Positions 61,137 to 64,000 of a stretch of 64,000 bases of DNA are shown here, piece after piece. The position numbers and the translations under genes are program-made. The stretch lies in assembly GCA_027405735.1 (NCBI GenBank), contig JAPEHQ010000004.1, forward strand, positions 2,852,001 to 2,916,000. The letters run 5' to 3'. The DNA comes from Mucor racemosus. Lineage: Eukaryota; Mucoromycota; Mucoromycetes; Mucorales; Mucoraceae. A model generated the notes under the pieces. That model made no database searches. It had not been told where the DNA came from and was given only the letters and a program-made list of their open reading frames with translations. Positions within the stretch are counted from its first letter, which is position 1, and each line of letters begins with the position of its first letter.

Positions 61137-62350
61137 ATCGTAAATTCTTGAAAAAGTCCTCTAGTATTATAAAATCACTTATTTTTAAGACTTACAAGGC
61201 TTATAAGCGGAATATTAATTTAAAAAATTATTTTTGTCCAGATCCTCAATTTTGACATTTTTTAATTTTTTTTTCTGGTTTTGCAAATTTAGAGTTAATT
61301 ATACTACCAATTATAAAAACAAAAAGTATACACATATACAGAATTTAGCGCTCTATTTGCTCAATAAAAAATAACAAACATTTCTATTGCAAAATATTAC
61401 ATGAAAATCCTTTAATCAAAAAACCATTTTTGAGTCAAAAGTACAAAATTTCATTACTTAACTTTTAATGTTAAGCTTTTATAAAATGCGTATTAGTTAT
61501 AGCTACAAGTTTCTCTCACAATGTAGTATGTTTAAACGTTGATTTCGGTATCAAAATTTGATTTTTCTGTTTTTTGATTAAAATCATGAGGGTTGGTAAG
61601 GGTAAAATGAGTCACCGAAAATGTCTGCTACAAAATCTGAATTTTCAGACAATACGTGGTTAAATATAATAAAAGTTAAAAAAAACCGCATTTTTATTTA
61701 AAACTTAGATATATACTATATACCATAGTATAAGAGACTTAGCCGTTCAATCTTGCTATGCTCAATTACGGCATCGCTCTGTGGGCTCGCTTTTGCAATT
61801 TTTTAATAAATATATGAGATGACAGACGTTTTTTCTAATAGAAAAATGTATATTTCTACGGTAACAGATATTCCCTATTTTGTTTGGTTTATGGTTCATG
61901 CGCTATAATTCTGCTTTTACATTGGCTGAAATGAGCAATCTAGCAGGGTTTTAACTGCGCTAAATAATGTAAAGCGTTGAAAATCCTTTTCTACGTGCGT
62001 TGTTTCTCTCTTTTTGTTTTTGTATTATTCCAAGAAGGATATATTCACCGTTTGATAAAGCATATCAGACTATCGAGCTGGTACTCTTTTCTTTGCCTGA
62101 ATACGCATGCTACTGTCACATAAGGGGCTAATTTTTTTAATATAGGTAATAGCTTATATTAGAGACTGATATTTTTATTTAACCGCATTCTAAGATCAAA
62201 TCGAAGGCAATGATTTTTATTATATCTACTCAATGAAAAGCTAGAGCTGGCTGCAAACTCACGAAGTGTTCCAGAAAAGTGATAAAATTTTAAATGTTAT
62301 AGAAACACAAAAAAAAAAAAGAATAATCTGATGTCTTGCCTAATAACCAT
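61137..62350 (-). repeat. Repeat B/C, copy 2 (uninterrupted)
   Basis: Reverse complement of 15961-17780 without the 579-bp insert. Its continuity at 62190-62206 defines the empty target site. Frames seen in copy 1 are broken here, so coding function is unlikely. Confidence 0.75.
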
Positions 62351-63113
62351 GGTTCACATCGTAACTATACTTGAAAACAAATCTTTTTACAGCTGACAAT
62401 TGTAAACCAAAATAGTAAGTTTAAAGAAGGTTAATTTGTTTAAATTTTATGAGTGATAAAGTAATATTTATAATCTTAGATTAGGCTTGCATATAAATTT
62501 AAGCAGTAAGTGTTATTTAATTTTATGCTCAAGCAAAAACCATTGTTGCTGTAAACATTATAGCTATAAACGTATTTACAAGTGATAATAATTGTAAATA
62601 TATTGGCTCTTGCATGTATTGCTCTACATCAACAACGTATTGAATTGTATTGTCTATAATCTATATTGATAAAAACAAATTTAATGCAAAAATCCATTCT
62701 AGTAAAAAATGCAATGAAATTTTGGAAAGGCACAATGCTCATGTACAAATCAATTTGGACCTGCTACAAAAAATAGTAATTAAACAAAAAAAGCGTTGCG
62801 AATACGATTATAACTCTTTGATGATATTTATTAAGATATAAAATAAAGCCAAGGTTTATGGATTACCATAGCCTTTGTAATATACAGTATATACTATTTT
62901 CAAATTCTATTAATAATACAGTAATAAAATCTTGAAGCAAGATCTTCATGGTTTAGTTCCTAGTTTGGAAGTACCACCAGCCGTACAATGTGACATTTTA
63001 AAGTTTTTTGTGATTTAAGGTTATTAGATCTTAGATGTTGACTAAGATCAATTTGGTTACTAAGCAAACTTGGTATATGTAGTTTACTACAGTACCTATA
63101 CAATCAGCTCATT
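62351..63113. other. Spacer
   Basis: AT-rich; a 63-codon frame at 62650-62841 has no support. Nothing else was recognised. Confidence 0.4.
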
Positions 63114-63300
63114 ATGCTCATGGTCAGACTTTATTATTATGCACAAATAGGGATAATGATATGCTTATGGACAATTCTACTATTATGCACACATGGGATT
63201 AATGTCATGCACATGGACAGAATCTATAATTATGTACATACAGGCTTTTCGTTATGCTCGTGTGCAGTTTCTTTTGTTGTGCCCATGTGCATCTTATCTT
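63114..63300. repeat. Degenerate ~47-bp minisatellite, four units
   Basis: Units begin ATGCTCATGGTCAG, ATGCTTATGGACAA, ATGCACATGGACAG and ATGCTCGTGTGCAG, each followed by TTATGCACA-like words. The period of 46-47 bp is not a multiple of three, so it is unlikely to encode a repeat protein despite two overlapping plus-strand frames. Confidence 0.6.
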
Positions 63301-63570
63301 TTTAGCCATTATTCAGTGGGCGCAACAACTCATCAGGCTATAGTGTACAGCCTACCTCGGTACAACGAAATCATCTTGTGAAGCACAGGCCGGCCGTAGT
63401 GCTTTTATATGTAAATCCTTTAAATTTGTGATTTTATCGACTTTTTTTGAATCCGGTTGTATCATCTTCTACTTTTCAAGTTACATCCGTTATTAGTAGT
63501 AGGCTAATAATGTTGTAGGTTGTATTTATACTTTACTTAAAATAAGCCTTTGAATAATTAATAACAATGC

Positions 63571-63640
63571 AGTCGAACCTTAATTTTTGTATGAAATTTC
63601 GATAACTGCATCTTATAGCTGCTTGGAATATTTAAACAAC
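63571..63640 (+). repeat. Possible pogo-type terminal repeat remnant
   Basis: CAGTCGAACCTTAATTTTTG followed by TTTCGATAACTGCAT resembles the outer end of a pogo-like transposon. No matching second end was found before the window stops. Tentative. Confidence 0.3.
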
Positions 63641-63771
63641 CGCGTCCGGGCTGTCCGGTGATTTTTCTAGAGATTTAAAGCTTGGAAATATCATTAGATG
63701 GCCGCTTCCGGAGATTGTTAGGCTTTTTTTTTGGAAGAGTGACCATTGGCAAAAATATGAATCATATACTA

Positions 63772-64000
63772 TGTTGTGTTCCACCAAGTACCATATGTTA
63801 TCACCTTCTAAAGTATCTATAATACACCTTACAATCTATTGACTATGACATGTATTGAAGTACAAAGTCTCGATATCCGATATAAGAAACTCCTAGCGTA
63901 CCAAGTTTAATCCAGTAATTATTAAGAACGCTTGGACCTCAATTATGACACCATATTATTTCATCCCAGCGGTTAATCAATCAAGTAGCTATCAAATCAA
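63772..64000 (-). repeat. Repeat D, copy 5, truncated by the window end
   Basis: Reverse orientation, starting TGTTGTGTTCCACC; matches 19000-19220 closely and runs off the window. Confidence 0.8.

Overview
The window is nuclear DNA from a filamentous fungus, most probably an early-diverging Mucoromycota (Mucorales-like) species. Evidence: very AT-rich spacers, many short introns (about 50-70 nt, GTAAGT-type donors and YAG acceptors), and fungal families (Mnn9/Anp1-type mannosyltransferase, VAM7-like SNARE, Atf1-type bZIP, Idh1, Pex3). Animal-like traits not seen in budding yeast are also present, such as iron-sulfur ligand cysteines in ferrochelatase. The species call is inference.

Genic blocks. 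(1) 2.7-11.9 kb: ferrochelatase (+), methionine aminopeptidase 2 (+), mRNA capping enzyme (-, convergent with the aminopeptidase, 40 bp between stop codons), and a Nup98-type FG nucleoporin (+, divergent from the capping enzyme). (2) 21.4-31.6 kb, all on the minus strand: an SDHD-like membrane-anchor gene with an in-frame stop, a small secreted protein, PEX3, an Mnn9/Anp1-family glycosyltransferase, an Atf/CREB-type bZIP factor and a SWIRM-domain protein. (3) 38.2-40.3 kb: NAD-isocitrate dehydrogenase subunit 1 (+) and a serine-tailed hypothetical protein (-). (4) 47.1-55.5 kb: SLC35F-type transporter (-), TATA-binding protein (-), D-2-hydroxyglutarate dehydrogenase-like flavoprotein (+) and a VAM7-like PX/Qc-SNARE (+). 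These are housekeeping genes with no shared pathway. Most are multi-exon; I rebuilt the exons by hand from splice sites, reading phase and family conservation.

Repeat blocks. 0-1.5, 12.2-20.9, 33.9-35.5, 42.4-46.4 and 56.8-64 kb are a mosaic of nested, non-autonomous repeats. One family (A) has six copies and carries overlapping ORFs on both strands. Several insertions can be dated relative to each other from target-site duplications and from empty-site paralogs in the same window: a 272/283-bp solo LTR (TSDs ATACC and TTTAT), a 356-bp solo LTR (TSD AAGGG), a 727-bp LTR-like element (TSD CTAAT), a 579-bp insertion with an 8-bp duplication (ATTTGATC), and a 496-bp pogo-like MITE with 23-bp perfect inverted repeats at a TA. 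No transposase, reverse transcriptase or integrase was recognised, so these would need enzymes from elsewhere. A relic exon of a dynein intermediate chain is split by one solo LTR.

Limits: no alignments or searches could be run. Repeat boundaries are accurate to about 10-30 bp unless a TSD defines them. Gene symbols are family-level calls.
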